A DNA stretch of 64,000 nucleotides, from positions 124,001-188,000 of the forward strand of contig NZ_CP129111.1 of NCBI RefSeq assembly GCF_030407165.1, read 5' to 3'. Positions 46,056-54,516 of the stretch are shown here, piece after piece. The notes under the pieces were generated by a model. It did no database searches, was not told the DNA's origin, and was given only the letters and a program-made list of their open reading frames with translations. How positions within the stretch are numbered: the first letter of the stretch is position 1; every line of letters begins with the position of its first letter. Source of the DNA: Fontisubflavum oceani. GTDB lineage: Bacteria; Pseudomonadota; Alphaproteobacteria; Rhodobacterales; Rhodobacteraceae. Position numbers and translations under genes: made by a program.

Positions 46056-46664
46056 TTAGAACTCCACGCCCTTTTGTGCGACGATCCCATCTTTGAATGG
46101 GTGTTTGACCAGCGTCATCTCGGTCACCAGATCGGCAATCTCGATCAACTCCGGCTTGGCATTGCGCCCGGTCAGCACCACATGGGTCATCTCGGGCTTT
46201 TCGTGCAGCAGGAAGTCGACCACGGTGTCGATATCCAAGTAGTCGTAGCGAAGCGCGATGTTGATCTCGTCGAGCAGCACAAATTGAATCTCGGGATCAA
46301 GGATCAACGCTTTCGCCTGTTCCCACCCGGCTTCGGCGGCCGCCACATCCGCCTCTCGGTCTTGCGTTTCCCAGGTGAAGCCCTCGCCGGAGACGACAAA
46401 TTTGCATTCTTCGGCAAAGCGGTTGCGCAAAAGCTCCTTCTCGCCTGTCGTCCAGGTGCCTTTGATGAACTGCACCACAGCACACGGGATGCCGTGGCCG
46501 ATACAGCGCATGATCATCCCAAAGCCGGAAGAGGATTTGCCCTTGCCATTGCCGGTATGCACGACAATCAGACCTTTTTTCTCGGTCTTCGTCGCCATCA
46601 GACGATCCCGCGCCTTCTTCAGCTTGCGCATCTTTTCATTATGGCGGGCGGTGACATCATCCAT
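46056..46664 (-). CDS. cobO: Cob(I)yrinic acid a,c-diamide adenosyltransferase
   Basis: A 202-residue CobO/BtuR/CobA-type corrinoid adenosyltransferase that transfers the adenosyl group of ATP to the cobalt of the corrinoid. The P-loop HTGNGKGKSSSGFGM and the conserved VQFIKGTWTTGEKELL, LDEINIALRYDYLD and VVLTGRNAKPELIE blocks are present. AGGAG supports the start at 46664 rather than the ATG six codons upstream. The cobT and cobS genes lie about 4-5 kb away, so B12 genes are scattered here. I see no cobalamin riboswitch upstream. Confidence 0.94.
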   Translation of the reverse strand: MDDVTARHNEKMRKLKKARDRLMATKTEKKGLIVVHTGNGKGKSSSGFGMIMRCIGHGIPCAVVQFIKGTWTTGEKELLRNRFAEECKFVVSGEGFTWETQDREADVAAAEAGWEQAKALILDPEIQFVLLDEINIALRYDYLDIDTVVDFLLHEKPEMTHVVLTGRNAKPELIEIADLVTEMTLVKHPFKDGIVAQKGVEF

Positions 46665-46759
46665 AAGCGCACTCCTGGTCATCAGAGCGCCCAGATTGCC
46701 GAACGCGCCTGCTTTGGCAAGGCGCGGATGCCTCCGGCGGGGATATTTGTGAAGCAGAG

Positions 46760-46791
46760 AAGGGGCAGATCATGCGCCAGATCCGCCCCTT
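46760..46791 (-). terminator. Terminator-like hairpin after hppD
   Basis: AAGGGGC with GATC on one side and GATC with GCCCCTT on the other form an 11-pair stem with one mismatch and an 8-base loop, 20 bases beyond the hppD stop on the minus strand. A T/C-rich stretch follows. Confidence 0.55.
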
Positions 46792-46810
46792 TTAGGAGGG
46801 GCGTGCGGAG

Positions 46811-47908
46811 CTAGGAGGCCTCGTCAAGCACGCCGCGGGCGATTTGGTCGGCCTCGATGCTCTCGAAGAGGGCTTTGAAATTGCCTTCGCCAAACCCGTC
46901 ATCGCCTTTGCGTTGGATGAACTCAAAGAAGATCGGGCCAATCACGGTTTTCGAGAAAATCTGCAGCAGGATGCGGGTTTCCCCGCCATCAACCACGCCT
47001 TCGCCGTCGATCAGAATGCCATGTTTGCGCATATGGTCGAGCGGTTCTTCATGACCTTGCACGCGCTCATGGCTCAAGTCGTAATAGGTGTCCGGCGGGG
47101 CCGGCATGAACTTGATGCCGCGCTCGGCGATCTGGTCGGTCGAGGCATAAATATCATTGGTGCCGACCGCGATATGCTGGATACCTTCGCCTTTGTAGCG
47201 CTTCAGATATTCGACGATCTGGCCCTTCTCGCCCCGGTCCTCGTTGATCGGGATCCGGATGCGACCGCAAGGCGAGGTGAGCGCACGGCTCAAGAGACCG
47301 GTGAACTTGCCTTCGATATCGAAGAAGCGGATTTCCTTGAAGTTGAAGATCCGGCCATAGAAGTCGAACCAGATATCCATATTGCCCTTGTGGACATTGT
47401 GGGTGAGGTGATCGAGATAGTAGAAGCCGACGCCAGCGGGATGCGCATCCGCAACCCAATCGAACTCCTCGTTATAGGGGTTCGCGTCGTAGTACTGATC
47501 GATCAGATAAATTAGACTGCCGCCGATGCCGATGATTGCGGGCACATCCATCGTTTTGTCGGCGCCGGTATATTCTTCGGCCCCTTTCGACAGCGCATGT
47601 TTCAGCGCGTGATCGGCATCCACGACGCGCCAGGCCATCGATGGCGCGCAGGGCCCATGCTCTTCCACAAACCGACTGGCGAAGCTGCCCGGTTCGGCGT
47701 TCAGCACATAGGTGATGTCGCCCTGCTGCCAAAGCTCGATGGCTTTGGTCTTGTGATTGGCGGTGTGCACATAACCCATCTTGGCGAAAAGATCGCGCAG
47801 CTCTTGCGGCTCGGGATGCGCGAATTCGACAAACTCGAACCCGTCGGTTCCTGCGGGGTTTTCGTCACTGATGGTGGCACGGGGGGCGTCATGGGGGAAC
47901 GGGCCCAT
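46811..47908 (-). CDS. hppD: 4-hydroxyphenylpyruvate dioxygenase
   Basis: A 365-residue non-haem iron dioxygenase that converts 4-hydroxyphenylpyruvate to homogentisate in tyrosine breakdown. The iron ligands sit in VGFYYLDHLTHNVHKGN and EGIQHIAVGTND, with the third in RILLQIFSKTVIGPIFFEFIQRKGDDGFGEGNFKAL, a near-diagnostic HPPD C-terminus. AAGGAGG precedes the start. It is divergent from an Lrp-type regulator that probably controls it. The homogentisate dioxygenase genes are not in this window. Confidence 0.95.
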   Translation of the reverse strand: MGPFPHDAPRATISDENPAGTDGFEFVEFAHPEPQELRDLFAKMGYVHTANHKTKAIELWQQGDITYVLNAEPGSFASRFVEEHGPCAPSMAWRVVDADHALKHALSKGAEEYTGADKTMDVPAIIGIGGSLIYLIDQYYDANPYNEEFDWVADAHPAGVGFYYLDHLTHNVHKGNMDIWFDFYGRIFNFKEIRFFDIEGKFTGLLSRALTSPCGRIRIPINEDRGEKGQIVEYLKRYKGEGIQHIAVGTNDIYASTDQIAERGIKFMPAPPDTYYDLSHERVQGHEEPLDHMRKHGILIDGEGVVDGGETRILLQIFSKTVIGPIFFEFIQRKGDDGFGEGNFKALFESIEADQIARGVLDEAS

Positions 47909-47963
47909 CTGGTTTCCTCCTTCGAAAGGGAATCTGTTCGCTATGCGTAGAGTACGGCATATT

Positions 47964-47973
47964 ATGCGCGCAT
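47964..47973. promoter_or_regulatory. Palindrome in the hppD/Lrp divergent promoter region
   Basis: ATGCGCGCAT is a perfect 10-base palindrome 56 bases upstream of hppD and 80 bases upstream of the Lrp-type gene. Its role as an Lrp site is a guess, because Lrp sites are degenerate. Confidence 0.25.
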
Positions 47974-48052
47974 TCCGCGCGTTCTACTGGACTTCGCTGT
48001 CTATATCCGCAAGGTATACGCACCAAAGCAATAATTCACGCGATAGTCCCGC

Positions 48053-48508
48053 ATGCTTGATAACACTGACCGGCGCCTTCTCAAAGCGCTACAACAAAAC
48101 GCGACCCTGACCGCGCAGGAGTTGGGCGAGAAGCTGAACCTCTCGGCCAGCCAAGCCGGACGCCGACGGCAACGCCTGGAAGCGGCAGGCTATCTGATCG
48201 GGGCCCGGGCCGTTATCGATCCGGCGCGTGTCGGCTTGGGCGTGCAAGCTTTCGTGCAGGTGCAGATGGCAGCTCATAGCGATGACACCGATGCCAGTTT
48301 CGCCCGCCTCGTCCGGGCGCAAGAGTCGATCACAGCGGCCTTTACGCTGACAGGTGAGGCCGATTACCTGCTCCGCGTTTGGTGCGCCGATCTGCAAGCC
48401 TTGCACGAGATCATCCACGGGATACTCTTGCCGCACCCCTCTGTCGCGCGGGTGCAATCGCAGATCGTTATGGATCAGATGAAGCCCGACGCGCCATTGC
48501 CCATCTAG
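48053..48508 (+). CDS. Lrp/AsnC family transcriptional regulator
   Basis: A 151-residue regulator. It begins MLDNTDRRLLKALQQNATLTAQELGEKL, then LSASQAGRRRQRLEAAGYL as the recognition helix and wing, and ends with a RAM ligand-binding domain (FVQVQMAAH, FTLTGEADYLLRVWCADLQALHEII). It is divergent from hppD, an arrangement usual for Lrp-type control of aromatic amino acid catabolism, so an aromatic amino acid is the likely effector. The Kef-type antiporter gene follows after only 9 bases on the same strand. Confidence 0.93.
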   Translation: MLDNTDRRLLKALQQNATLTAQELGEKLNLSASQAGRRRQRLEAAGYLIGARAVIDPARVGLGVQAFVQVQMAAHSDDTDASFARLVRAQESITAAFTLTGEADYLLRVWCADLQALHEIIHGILLPHPSVARVQSQIVMDQMKPDAPLPI

Positions 48509-48517
48509 GACGTTTAT

Positions 48518-50485
48518 ATGGAAGATTTCCTGCTCCAAGCCACCATCTACCTCGCCGCGATGGTGATCGCGGTGCCTTTGTCGGTGCGGTTTGGCATGGG
48601 ATCGGTGCTTGGCTATCTCCTCGCCGGGATCATGATTGGCCCGGTTCTGGGGCTGGTCGGGGCCGAAACGGAAGATTTGCAGCATTTCGCGGAATTCGGC
48701 GTCGTCCTCATGCTGTTTCTCATCGGTTTGGAACTAGACCCCAAGGGCCTCTGGGAGATGCGCAAGAAGCTGGTCGGCCTTGGCGGCGCGCAAATCGTGC
48801 TAAGCACGGCCGCATTGGCAGGTGGCGCGGCGCTGTTAGGCTTTGCCTGGCAAACCTCTTTGGCGATTGGTTTGATCCTCGCGCTCTCTTCGACCGCGAT
48901 TGTGCTGCAAACGTTGAATGAAAAGAAGCTGATGCAGACAAATGGCGGGCGGTCGGCCTTCTCGGTCCTGCTGACGCAAGACATTGCCGTGATCCCGATG
49001 CTGGCGCTTTTGCCGCTTCTTGCCGTGCCCGGATTGGTCAGTTTCGGCGAAGACGGCTCGATCCAACGCGCGGTCGAGGATGACGCGCATCACACGATGT
49101 CGCTTGTCGAGGGGTTGCCGGGATGGGGTGTCACGCTGGTGACCCTCGGTGCCGTCGCCGCCGTTATCCTGGGCGGCTATTTCCTAAGCCGCCCGCTTTT
49201 CCGGTTCATCCATATGGCGCGGCTGCGTGAAATGTATACCGCCGTGGCGCTCGTCATCGTCGTCGGCATCGCATTTCTGATGATCCTTGTTGGCTTGTCG
49301 CCAGCGCTTGGCGCCTTTGTTGCCGGGGTCGTACTGGCCAACTCCGAATTCCGCCATGAGCTTGAGGCCGATATCGAGCCTTTCAAGGGGCTGCTTCTGG
49401 GGCTTTTCTTCATCACCGTCGGCGCAGGCATCAATTTCCGCGTCCTCTGGGACAGTTTCTTTGTCGTGGTCGGGCTGACGCTCGCAGTCATGACCGTCAA
49501 AGGCGTTCTGCTTTATGGCATCGGCCTGATCTTTCGGTTGCGCGGGCGAAACCTCTGGCTGTTCACCCTCGGCTTGGCGCAAGCGGGCGAGTTTGGCTTC
49601 GTGTTGATCTCCTTCTCACTGCAGCAAACGGTGTTGCCGATCCATATCGGTGAAATGCTGCTTTTGGTCGTCGCACTTTCCATGCTGCTGACGCCGCTTT
49701 TCTTCATCCTCTACGACTATCTCAGCCACCGGATGGGCGAGGCAAACGACGAGAATCCCGAGCCGGACCGGATTGATGCCAAGGCCCCGGTGATCATCGC
49801 CGGGATTGGCCGGTTTGGGCAGGTCGTCAACCGGATGGTGCAGGCCTCAGGCTTCAAAACCATCGTGCTCGACAGTGATCTCTCGACGATCCAACTGATG
49901 CGCAAATTCGGATTCCGAGGCTTCTTTGGCGATCCGACCCGGCCCGAGCTTCTGCATGCGGCGGGGTTGGATGACGCGAGCGTTCTGGTGGTTGCCGTGG
50001 ATGACAAACAAGCGGCGGTCAATCTGGTGAGCTATGCCAGACGGCTCCGGCCCGATATCGCGATCACCGCGCGGGCACATGACCGGTTGCATGTCTACGA
50101 GCTCTATAATGCCGGGGCCGACCATATCGTGCGCGAGATGTTCGACAGCTCCCTCCGCGCGGCGCGCTATGTGCTCGAAGATATGGGGATGACGGATTAC
50201 GAGGCTCATGAGTTGGAAACCGCGTTTTACCGTCACGATCGGCAAAACCTCCGCAGCCTCGCCGATGTCTGGGTGCCGGGCGTGCCAGTGACGCAGAACG
50301 ACGCGTATATGGAGCGCGCGCGCGAGCTGAACAACAACCTGGAGACCGCCCTGGTCACGCAGCTTGATGAGATGGCTCATGATGAGCCGCCGCAAACCGG
50401 CAAGCGCCGCACCCGTAGCGATGCCGGGGCCCTCAAAGGGGTGATCGCCCGGCAAAACGCGACGCAAAACCCAGGCGACGGCTAG
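48518..50485 (+). CDS. Monovalent cation:proton antiporter-2 (CPA2) family protein, KefB/KefC-like
   Basis: A 655-residue membrane protein. The N-terminal 390 residues hold about twelve helices of the CPA2 type (FLIGLELDPKGLWEMRKKLVGLG, SSTAIVLQTLNEKKLM, VGLSPALGAFVAGVVLANSEFRHE). A TrkA-N/RCK nucleotide-binding domain follows (VIIAGIGRFGQVVNRMVQASG, DPTRPELLHAAGLDDA). Glutathione-gated KefB/C potassium efflux is the nearest known function, but the gating ligand cannot be assigned. It begins 9 bases after the Lrp-type gene. Confidence 0.92.
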   Translation: MEDFLLQATIYLAAMVIAVPLSVRFGMGSVLGYLLAGIMIGPVLGLVGAETEDLQHFAEFGVVLMLFLIGLELDPKGLWEMRKKLVGLGGAQIVLSTAALAGGAALLGFAWQTSLAIGLILALSSTAIVLQTLNEKKLMQTNGGRSAFSVLLTQDIAVIPMLALLPLLAVPGLVSFGEDGSIQRAVEDDAHHTMSLVEGLPGWGVTLVTLGAVAAVILGGYFLSRPLFRFIHMARLREMYTAVALVIVVGIAFLMILVGLSPALGAFVAGVVLANSEFRHELEADIEPFKGLLLGLFFITVGAGINFRVLWDSFFVVVGLTLAVMTVKGVLLYGIGLIFRLRGRNLWLFTLGLAQAGEFGFVLISFSLQQTVLPIHIGEMLLLVVALSMLLTPLFFILYDYLSHRMGEANDENPEPDRIDAKAPVIIAGIGRFGQVVNRMVQASGFKTIVLDSDLSTIQLMRKFGFRGFFGDPTRPELLHAAGLDDASVLVVAVDDKQAAVNLVSYARRLRPDIAITARAHDRLHVYELYNAGADHIVREMFDSSLRAARYVLEDMGMTDYEAHELETAFYRHDRQNLRSLADVWVPGVPVTQNDAYMERARELNNNLETALVTQLDEMAHDEPPQTGKRRTRSDAGALKGVIARQNATQNPGDG

Positions 50486-50488
50486 GCT

Positions 50489-51523
50489 CTAACCCGCTGC
50501 GACACCGGCCTCGGCAAAGGTTGCCATGCCCGAATGACAGGCCAGAGCGCCTTTCAGAACCTGGATCGCCAAAGCCGCGCCACTGCCCTCGCCCAGCCGC
50601 ATGCCAAGCGCCAGAAGCGGCTCTTTGCCAAGCGCGGTTAGGAGCGGCCCATGCGCATGTTCCGCAGAGAGATGCCCCGCCACGGCATGATCCAGCGCCC
50701 CGGGAACGGCTTTGGCCAAGGCTGCGGCGGCAGCGGTACAGATGAACCCATCCAAGATCACCGGAATGCGCAGCACGCGGGCATGGGCGATCGCGCCGAC
50801 CATCGCGGCCAGTTCGCGCCCGCCAAGACACCGCAGCGCCTCCAGCCCATCCGTGGCAGCACTTGGATTGGCGGCCAGCCCATCGGCCACCACCTGGGTT
50901 TTCAACGCAAGCCCTGCATCATCGACGCCCGTGCCCCGACCGGTCCAATCGCTGGCTGCACCGCCATAGAGCGCGAATGCGATGGCTGCAGCGGATGTGG
51001 TGTTCCCAATCCCCATTTCGCCCGTAATCAGAAGATCCGCGTCTGGGTTGACGGCGGTCCACCCGGCACCAATGGCGGCCATTAGCTCGGCCTCACTCAT
51101 CGCCGGGCCTTGGGTAAAATCGGCGGTCGGACGGTCAAGCTCCAATGCGTGGACGCTCAAATCCGCACCGGCAGACTTGCACAGTTGGTTGATCGCGGCC
51201 CCGCCCGCCTCGAAATTGGCCACCATCTGCACGGTGACCTCCGCCGGGAAGGCACTGACACCCCGCGCAACCACGCCGTGATTACCCGCGAACACAAGCG
51301 CTTGCGGTGAAGCGATTGTTGGACGCGGGTTCGACCGCCACCCCGCATACCAGATCGCCAAATCCTCCAGCCGACCAAGAGCGCCCGGCGGCTTGGTGAG
51401 TTGCCCATTGCGCGCTTGCGCCTCAGCGATGGCCGCCACATCCGAACTCGGAGCGGCGGTTAACGCAGCACGAAACGCGGCGGGACTATCGGGAGCTTGG
51501 ATCATGGCGGCGATGTCTTTCAT
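50489..51523 (-). CDS. cobT: Nicotinate-nucleotide-dimethylbenzimidazole phosphoribosyltransferase
   Basis: A 344-residue CobT that makes alpha-ribazole phosphate for the lower ligand of cobalamin. Recognisable blocks are LTKPPGALGRLEDLAIWYAG, VFAGNHGVVARGVSAFP, LLITGEMGIGNTTSAAAIA, and VDDAGLALKTQVV, with the catalytic glutamate expected in the C-terminal LLALGMRLGEGSGAALA. It is divergent from cobS, with about 70 bases between the two. The start is not firmly fixed; a second ATG lies six codons in. Confidence 0.94.
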   Translation of the reverse strand: MKDIAAMIQAPDSPAAFRAALTAAPSSDVAAIAEAQARNGQLTKPPGALGRLEDLAIWYAGWRSNPRPTIASPQALVFAGNHGVVARGVSAFPAEVTVQMVANFEAGGAAINQLCKSAGADLSVHALELDRPTADFTQGPAMSEAELMAAIGAGWTAVNPDADLLITGEMGIGNTTSAAAIAFALYGGAASDWTGRGTGVDDAGLALKTQVVADGLAANPSAATDGLEALRCLGGRELAAMVGAIAHARVLRIPVILDGFICTAAAAALAKAVPGALDHAVAGHLSAEHAHGPLLTALGKEPLLALGMRLGEGSGAALAIQVLKGALACHSGMATFAEAGVAAG

Positions 51524-51593
51524 TTGCGATCACGTTGGCTTTGGTGTTTATCGCAAGCTTGATCACACGCCACGCGACAGAAAGGCCTATTTG

Positions 51594-52370
51594 ATGTCCG
51601 AAGGCGACAGAACATCCGACACGGCATTGATCCGGGCCGCCGATATCTGGCTGGCCCTGGGGTTGCTGACACGCTTGCCATTGCCATGGTCAGGCGACCA
51701 AAACCGCGCAGCGCGGGCGGCATGGGCCTGGCCGCTGGCGGGTGCCGTCCTTGGCATTTGGGGCGCGCTGACGGGCGGGATCGCGATGAGCTTTGGCCTG
51801 CCGACTGGCGTCTGCGCGGCCCTGACACTGACCGTTTTGATCATCGCCAGTGGAGCGTTGCATGAAGATGGGTTGGCCGATACGGCGGATGGGTTCTGGG
51901 GCGGCTGGACACCCGAGCGGCGGCTGGAGATCATGCGCGATAGCCGGATCGGCACCTATGGTGTTCTGGCCTTGGGCCTCAGCCTGCTGGCGCGATGGTC
52001 GCTGATCGCGGCTGCCTTAGATCACGGCGGTGCAGTTCCCGTGCTAATCGTGAGCGCGACGATCAGCCGTGCGCCGATGGTCGCGCTGATGGCGCATCTG
52101 GCCCCGGCGCGTGCCGATGGGTTGGCGCGCACTGTCGGGCGCCCGCCTGCGGACACCGCATGGCTGGCATGCGGCGTGGCCGGTGGCGTGGCGCTGATCT
52201 TTGCGGGGTTCGGCGGGTTCTTGGCGCTTCTCATGGGGTTCGCCGTCGCCATCGGGCTTGGTGCACTGGCCAAAACCAAGATCGGCGGCCAAACCGGTGA
52301 TGTCCTGGGCGCTAGCCAGCAACTGGCAGAGATTGCGGCGATGGCGGTTTTGGTTGCGGCTCTGACATAA
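51594..52370 (+). CDS. cobS: Adenosylcobinamide-GDP ribazoletransferase
   Basis: A 258-residue integral membrane enzyme that performs the last step of cobalamin assembly, joining adenosylcobinamide-GDP with alpha-ribazole. LGLLTRLPLPW opens the protein. GALHEDGLADTADGFWGGWTPERRLEIMRDSRIGTYGV is the CobS signature with the metal-binding acidic residues, and KIGGQTGDVLGASQQLAEI is near the C-terminus. Several hydrophobic helices are visible. The start at 51594 has AAAGG upstream. It works with the product of the divergent cobT. Confidence 0.95.
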   Translation: MSEGDRTSDTALIRAADIWLALGLLTRLPLPWSGDQNRAARAAWAWPLAGAVLGIWGALTGGIAMSFGLPTGVCAALTLTVLIIASGALHEDGLADTADGFWGGWTPERRLEIMRDSRIGTYGVLALGLSLLARWSLIAAALDHGGAVPVLIVSATISRAPMVALMAHLAPARADGLARTVGRPPADTAWLACGVAGGVALIFAGFGGFLALLMGFAVAIGLGALAKTKIGGQTGDVLGASQQLAEIAAMAVLVAALT

Positions 52371-52395
52371 AAAGGGCCTCCCGGTGAGGAGGCCC
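52369..52395 (-). terminator. Intrinsic terminator of the small lipoprotein gene
   Basis: GGGCCTCC and GGAGGCCC pair perfectly around a 6-base loop (52374-52395). On the minus strand a five-T run follows. It lies between the convergent cobS and lipoprotein genes; on the plus strand there is no T-run. Confidence 0.75.
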
Positions 52396-52423
52396 AGCGA
52401 ATGTCTTGACGATGCGCCTCAGA

Positions 52424-52696
52424 TTAGGGGCAGGCAGCGTAGTAGATCGTGCCGTCGCCACGTGCATATGCGCAGCGGTTCTGCTGCGTGCTACGAGCCA
52501 ACAACGTGCCCGCGGCGGCACCAGCCACGCCAGCCACAATGGTCCACTCATCATTGGCATCCAAAGCGTCGGCCAGCAAAACGCCGCCCGCAGCGCCGCC
52601 CAGAAGGCCGAGATTCGCGCGGTCTTGGTCACTCATCTGGCAGCCTGCAAGAAACAGCGTGCTTGCCGCGAAGACGGTCATAAGAAGTTTCGACAT
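52424..52696 (-). CDS. Small glycine-zipper lipoprotein
   Basis: A 90-residue lipoprotein with signal and lipobox MSKLLMTVFAASTLFLAGCQ (Cys19 lipidated). The mature part contains a glycine-rich hydrophobic hairpin (LGLLGGAAGGVLLADAL and VAGVAGAAAGTLLA), resembling the glycine-zipper outer membrane lipoproteins, and ends with two Cys residues in NRCAYARGDGTIYYAAC. It probably sits in the outer membrane. Its function is unknown. Confidence 0.8.
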   Translation of the reverse strand: MSKLLMTVFAASTLFLAGCQMSDQDRANLGLLGGAAGGVLLADALDANDEWTIVAGVAGAAAGTLLARSTQQNRCAYARGDGTIYYAACP

Positions 52697-52866
52697 GTTA
52701 CGTCCTTTCCAACGTGCTTTCGTCCGATCCTGTTACCTCAATGGGTCGGACCAACCACAGATCGGGTTCAATGTTCGGCCAGGCCAGAGACAATGGCCAG
52801 TCTGATCACGACCCTGATCGAAGATCAGCACAATCATGCCGATGTCGCGCCCGCCGCCAAAACAGA

Positions 52867-52898
52867 AACGCCCGCCGCAATGCAATGCGACGGGCGTT
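52867..52898 (-). terminator. Intrinsic terminator of carD
   Basis: AACGCCCGCCGCA and TGCGACGGGCGTT form a 13-pair stem with one G-T type wobble and a 6-base loop, 22 bases beyond the carD stop. On the minus strand the stem is followed by a T-rich TTTCTGTTTT stretch. Confidence 0.75.
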
Positions 52899-52919
52899 CT
52901 CTATTGAATTTCAAGCGGG

Positions 52920-53435
52920 TTAGGCGGCGGCACGCGCCGTCAAGACATCGTCGACGCGCTTCTGCGCACCAGCCTCATCCATGCCGTTCACAGCCGCCAA
53001 CTCGCGGGTCAGACGCTCAAGCGCCGCTTCGTAAAGCTGACGCTCGGAATAGCTCTGCTCACGCTGATCGTCGGCGCGGTGCAGATCCCGCACGACTTCG
53101 GCAATCGCGATCAGATCGCCTGAGTTGATCTTTTGCTCGTATTCCTGCGCCCGGCGGGACCACATGGCCCGTTTCACGCGCGCCTTGCCCTTCAGCGTAT
53201 CAAGTGCTTTCGATACCACATCAGGGCTCGACAGAGAGCGCATGCCCACTTCGGTGGCCTTGGCGGTCGGCACACGCAGGGTCATTTTGTCTTTCTCAAA
53301 CGAGATCACGAACAGCTCAAGCGTCATCCCAGCAATCTCTTGCTCTTCGATCGATACGATCTGTCCAACGCCATGCGCAGGGTACACCACGTATTCGTTA
53401 GGGCTGAAATCCCGAGATTTGCGTGCTTTGCTCAT
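52920..53435 (-). CDS. CarD family transcriptional regulator
   Basis: A 171-residue CarD/CdnL-type RNA polymerase-binding factor. The Tudor-like interaction domain reads EYVVYPAHGVGQIVSIEEQE and LELFVISFEKDKMTLRVPTAK. The helical DNA-facing domain has VKRAMWSRRAQEYEQKINSGDL and IAIAEVVRDLHRADDQREQSYSERQLYEAALERL. In Rhodobacter such proteins stabilise open complexes at promoters lacking the -7 T. The start at 53435 follows GAGGAAG; the open frame extends 23 codons further without family similarity. Confidence 0.94.
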   Translation of the reverse strand: MSKARKSRDFSPNEYVVYPAHGVGQIVSIEEQEIAGMTLELFVISFEKDKMTLRVPTAKATEVGMRSLSSPDVVSKALDTLKGKARVKRAMWSRRAQEYEQKINSGDLIAIAEVVRDLHRADDQREQSYSERQLYEAALERLTRELAAVNGMDEAGAQKRVDDVLTARAAA

Positions 53436-53581
53436 ATATGTCTTCCTCTTTCGGCCCGCGAGCATCAGGCGACAAAAACGCCAGTGGAAAGACAGGCTTT
53501 CCACAAGCGGATTCTTATGTCCTGATATCTCATCGCGGGCAGCAGCCCCGCGGCGCGTGTCACAACTCTATTTGTAACAGA

Positions 53582-53609
53582 TATATAGCACAAAAAACGA
53601 AGGTTTCAA
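53582..53609 (-). promoter_or_regulatory. Candidate promoter for carD
   Basis: On the minus strand TTGAAA (53609-53604) is followed after 16 bases by TATATA (53587-53582). This would give a leader of roughly 140 bases before the carD ATG. No other strong promoter-like pair is evident in this 278-base gap between carD and fdxA. Confidence 0.4.
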
Positions 53610-53631
53610 AATCTGACGGCGCGCACAGGCC

Positions 53632-53653
53632 AAAAAGCCCTGTTTTTACAGGG
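53632..53653 (-). terminator. Intrinsic terminator of fdxA
   Basis: CCCTGT and ACAGGG pair perfectly around a four-base loop, and on the minus strand the stem is followed by CTTTTT. It lies about 60 bases beyond the fdxA stop. A second short hairpin (ATCTGC/GCAGAT, 53690-53704) lies between. Confidence 0.75.
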
Positions 53654-53713
53654 TTATGCTGCGGTGCAACAGAGTTTTCATATCTCTAAATCTGCATCGC
53701 AGATGCGAATCGG

Positions 53714-54049
53714 TCAACCACCTTCGCCCGGCGCCTCGGAAAACAGCTCCATCTTGCCGGGTTTGCCGTCCATCTCATCCGCATTTGGCAACTGATCTTT
53801 CTTGGTGATGATCACCGGCCAGGCTTCGGACCACTTGCGGTTGAATTCGACCCAGGTCTCCATATCCGGCTCAGTATCGGGGCGGATCGCGTCAGCCGGG
53901 CATTCCGGTTCGCAGACGCCACAATCGATACATTCATCGGGATGGATGACCAGCATGTTCTCACCCTCGTAGAAGCAATCCACGGGGCAAACCTCCACGC
54001 AATCGGTGTATTTGCAGGCGATGCAGTTGTCGGTAACGATATAGGTCAT
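53714..54049 (-). CDS. fdxA: Ferredoxin, seven-iron FdxA type
   Basis: A 111-residue [3Fe-4S][4Fe-4S] ferredoxin. The N-terminal cysteines (Cys9, Cys12, Cys17, Cys21, Cys25; CIACKYTDCVEVCPVDC) and the second set (Cys40, Cys43, Cys46, Cys50; CIDCGVCEPEC) match the Azotobacter FdI-like pattern, followed by the typical long C-terminal extension (TWVEFNRKWSEAWPVITKKD-like region). It is an electron carrier. Its place between carD and the S4 protein/helicase genes is usual in Rhodobacteraceae. Confidence 0.94.
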   Translation of the reverse strand: MTYIVTDNCIACKYTDCVEVCPVDCFYEGENMLVIHPDECIDCGVCEPECPADAIRPDTEPDMETWVEFNRKWSEAWPVIITKKDQLPNADEMDGKPGKMELFSEAPGEGG

Positions 54050-54150
54050 CAGAAGACTCGGCAGAGTTGGTCAGTCGTTAGCTACGCAACCCCCACAAAA
54101 GTTGCAAGATGGGTGCGACGCCGTTGCCCGATTATGATCCACTCTGGCGG

Positions 54151-54516
54151 CTAGATCCTATCGGGGTCATCGTCTCGGAGCGCCTCCAGATCGCGCCGCG
54201 CTTTCTTGGTTGGGCGCGCACCGACACGTTCGGGGATTGGCTCCGCAGGCGGGGTCAGATCGTCATAGAGCGCCTGAGCTTCGGGTGCGGGGCCGCGGCG
54301 GGTGGCCAAGGCGACGATCCGAACCACGCGGATCATTCGACCTTGCGGGAAGGTCAGCACATCACCGGGCCCGACTGAGGTTGCCTTTTTCTGCACCTTC
54401 TCGCCATTGACGCGCACATGGCCGCCCGACACGGTTTTCGTGGCCAAGCTCCGGGTCTTGAAGAACCGCGCCTGCCAGAGCCACTTGTCCAGCCGGTCTT
54501 TGACCGCCTCGGTCAG
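54151..54516 (-). CDS. S4 domain RNA-binding protein (Hsp15/HslR-like), CTG start
   Basis: A 121-residue protein. RLDKWLWQARFFKTRSLA and GHVRVNGEKVQKKATSVGPGDVL form a complete S4 RNA-binding domain, followed by a basic tail. No ATG, GTG or TTG precedes the domain. A CTG at 54516-54514 follows AAGGA at a six-base spacing and overlaps the stop of the upstream helicase gene as CTGA, so it is probably the start. HslR/Hsp15 rescues stalled 50S subunits in E. coli; a similar role is possible. A TTG start at 54447 would remove half of the S4 fold. Confidence 0.85.
   Translation of the reverse strand: MTEAVKDRLDKWLWQARFFKTRSLATKTVSGGHVRVNGEKVQKKATSVGPGDVLTFPQGRMIRVVRIVALATRRGPAPEAQALYDDLTPPAEPIPERVGARPTKKARRDLEALRDDDPDRI

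Noticed and set aside
46665..46810. Possible cobalamin riboswitch before cobO (and likewise in 51524-51593 between cobT and cobS)
   Set aside because: Neither gap contains the conserved B12-box-type core, and the second is far too short for the structure.
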